Below, piece by piece: positions 29,281 to 29,399 of a stretch of DNA of 29,399 nucleotides (the stretch's first letter is position 1; each line of letters starts with the position of its first letter). The DNA is from a virus. Below the pieces are notes generated by a model that searched no databases, was not told the DNA's origin, and worked only from the letters and a program-made list of their open reading frames with translations. Made by a program: the position numbers and the translations under genes. The stretch lies in IMG/VR virus record IMGVR_UViG_3300032668_000108, positions 1-29,399 of that record; one strand, written 5' to 3'.

Positions 29281-29399
29281 ACTGGTTGCCCCGTATTGCT
29301 TCCACCAGATTGAACGCCAGAATGAACGTGAGTGTGGAGGCTCGTTCCCTGACCTTTAACATCACCCGTTGCCGTAAAGGATCCAGTATGGGACCAAGT
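29277..29399 (-). CDS. gpV-like baseplate spike protein, C-terminal end (partial)
   Basis: Only the last 40 residues are visible, ending in TGA that overlaps the next ATG. WSHTGSFTATGDVKGQGTSL, HTHVHSGVQSGGSNTGQPV is the characteristic end of gpV-type central spike proteins, with a TGDV strand repeat, HTH-x-H metal site and GGxNTGxP terminus. It forms the membrane-piercing spike under the baseplate hub. The remainder lies beyond the right edge. Confidence 0.85.
   Translation of the reverse strand, partial: TWSHTGSFTATGDVKGQGTSLHTHVHSGVQSGGSNTGQPV

Overview
This window is part of the genome of a tailed bacteriophage (or prophage) with a contractile-type tail, infecting a Gram-negative and most likely proteobacterial host. 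The tail type is inferred from a gpV-like spike end, a gp25/W-like protein and a baseplate J-like protein. The host type is inferred from the nested Rz/Rz1 spanins and from lipoproteins with Gram-negative lipoboxes. No integrase, attachment site, tRNA or host gene was recognised, so lifestyle is open. Both edges cut through genes.

Layout. (1) 1-11372, minus strand, late packaging and head genes, read right to left: small terminase, large terminase with an intein, DUF1073-type portal, Mu gpF-like head protein, several virion proteins, a large tail fibre, a protein built of twenty 20-residue repeats, a fibre-adaptor-like protein and a Nudix protein cut by the left edge. (2) 11378-12990, minus strand: a ParB-like protein overlapping an ABC-ATPase/GNAT fusion, a candidate DNA-modification pair. 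(3) 13138-16622, minus strand: a compact operon with YbcO-like nuclease, NinB, dUTPase, lambda-P-like helicase loader, DUF1376 replication initiator and small unknown proteins, many joined by ATGA or TAATG overlaps. (4) 16623-16854: divergent control region. (5) 16855-22711, plus strand: a NUMOD3-like/PD-(D/E)XK endonuclease, then early genes (small unknowns, a lipoprotein, Erf annealing protein, Gp157, SSB, an HNH protein), a terminator, a second promoter and more small genes. (6) 22708-24972, minus strand: lysis cassette (endolysin, Rz/Rz1, holin candidate) and small proteins. (7) 24984-29399, minus strand: tail-fibre assembly-like protein, collar-domain fibre, DUF2612 protein, baseplate J, gp25/W-like protein and the end of a gpV-like protein.

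The most remarkable object is in the large terminase. A 266-codon intein (9428-10225) interrupts the ATPase domain just before the conserved TRWHEDDL segment. Inside it a complete 153-residue endonuclease VII-like gene (9528-9989), with its own Shine-Dalgarno sequence, is read in a different frame while the intein frame stays open throughout. The endonuclease fills almost exactly the part of an intein where an in-frame homing domain normally sits. Other points of interest are the ParB plus ABC/GNAT pair, a repeated AACCACGAAAGGAG leader before many early genes, and two near-identical promoters carrying TCATAC operator-like half sites.
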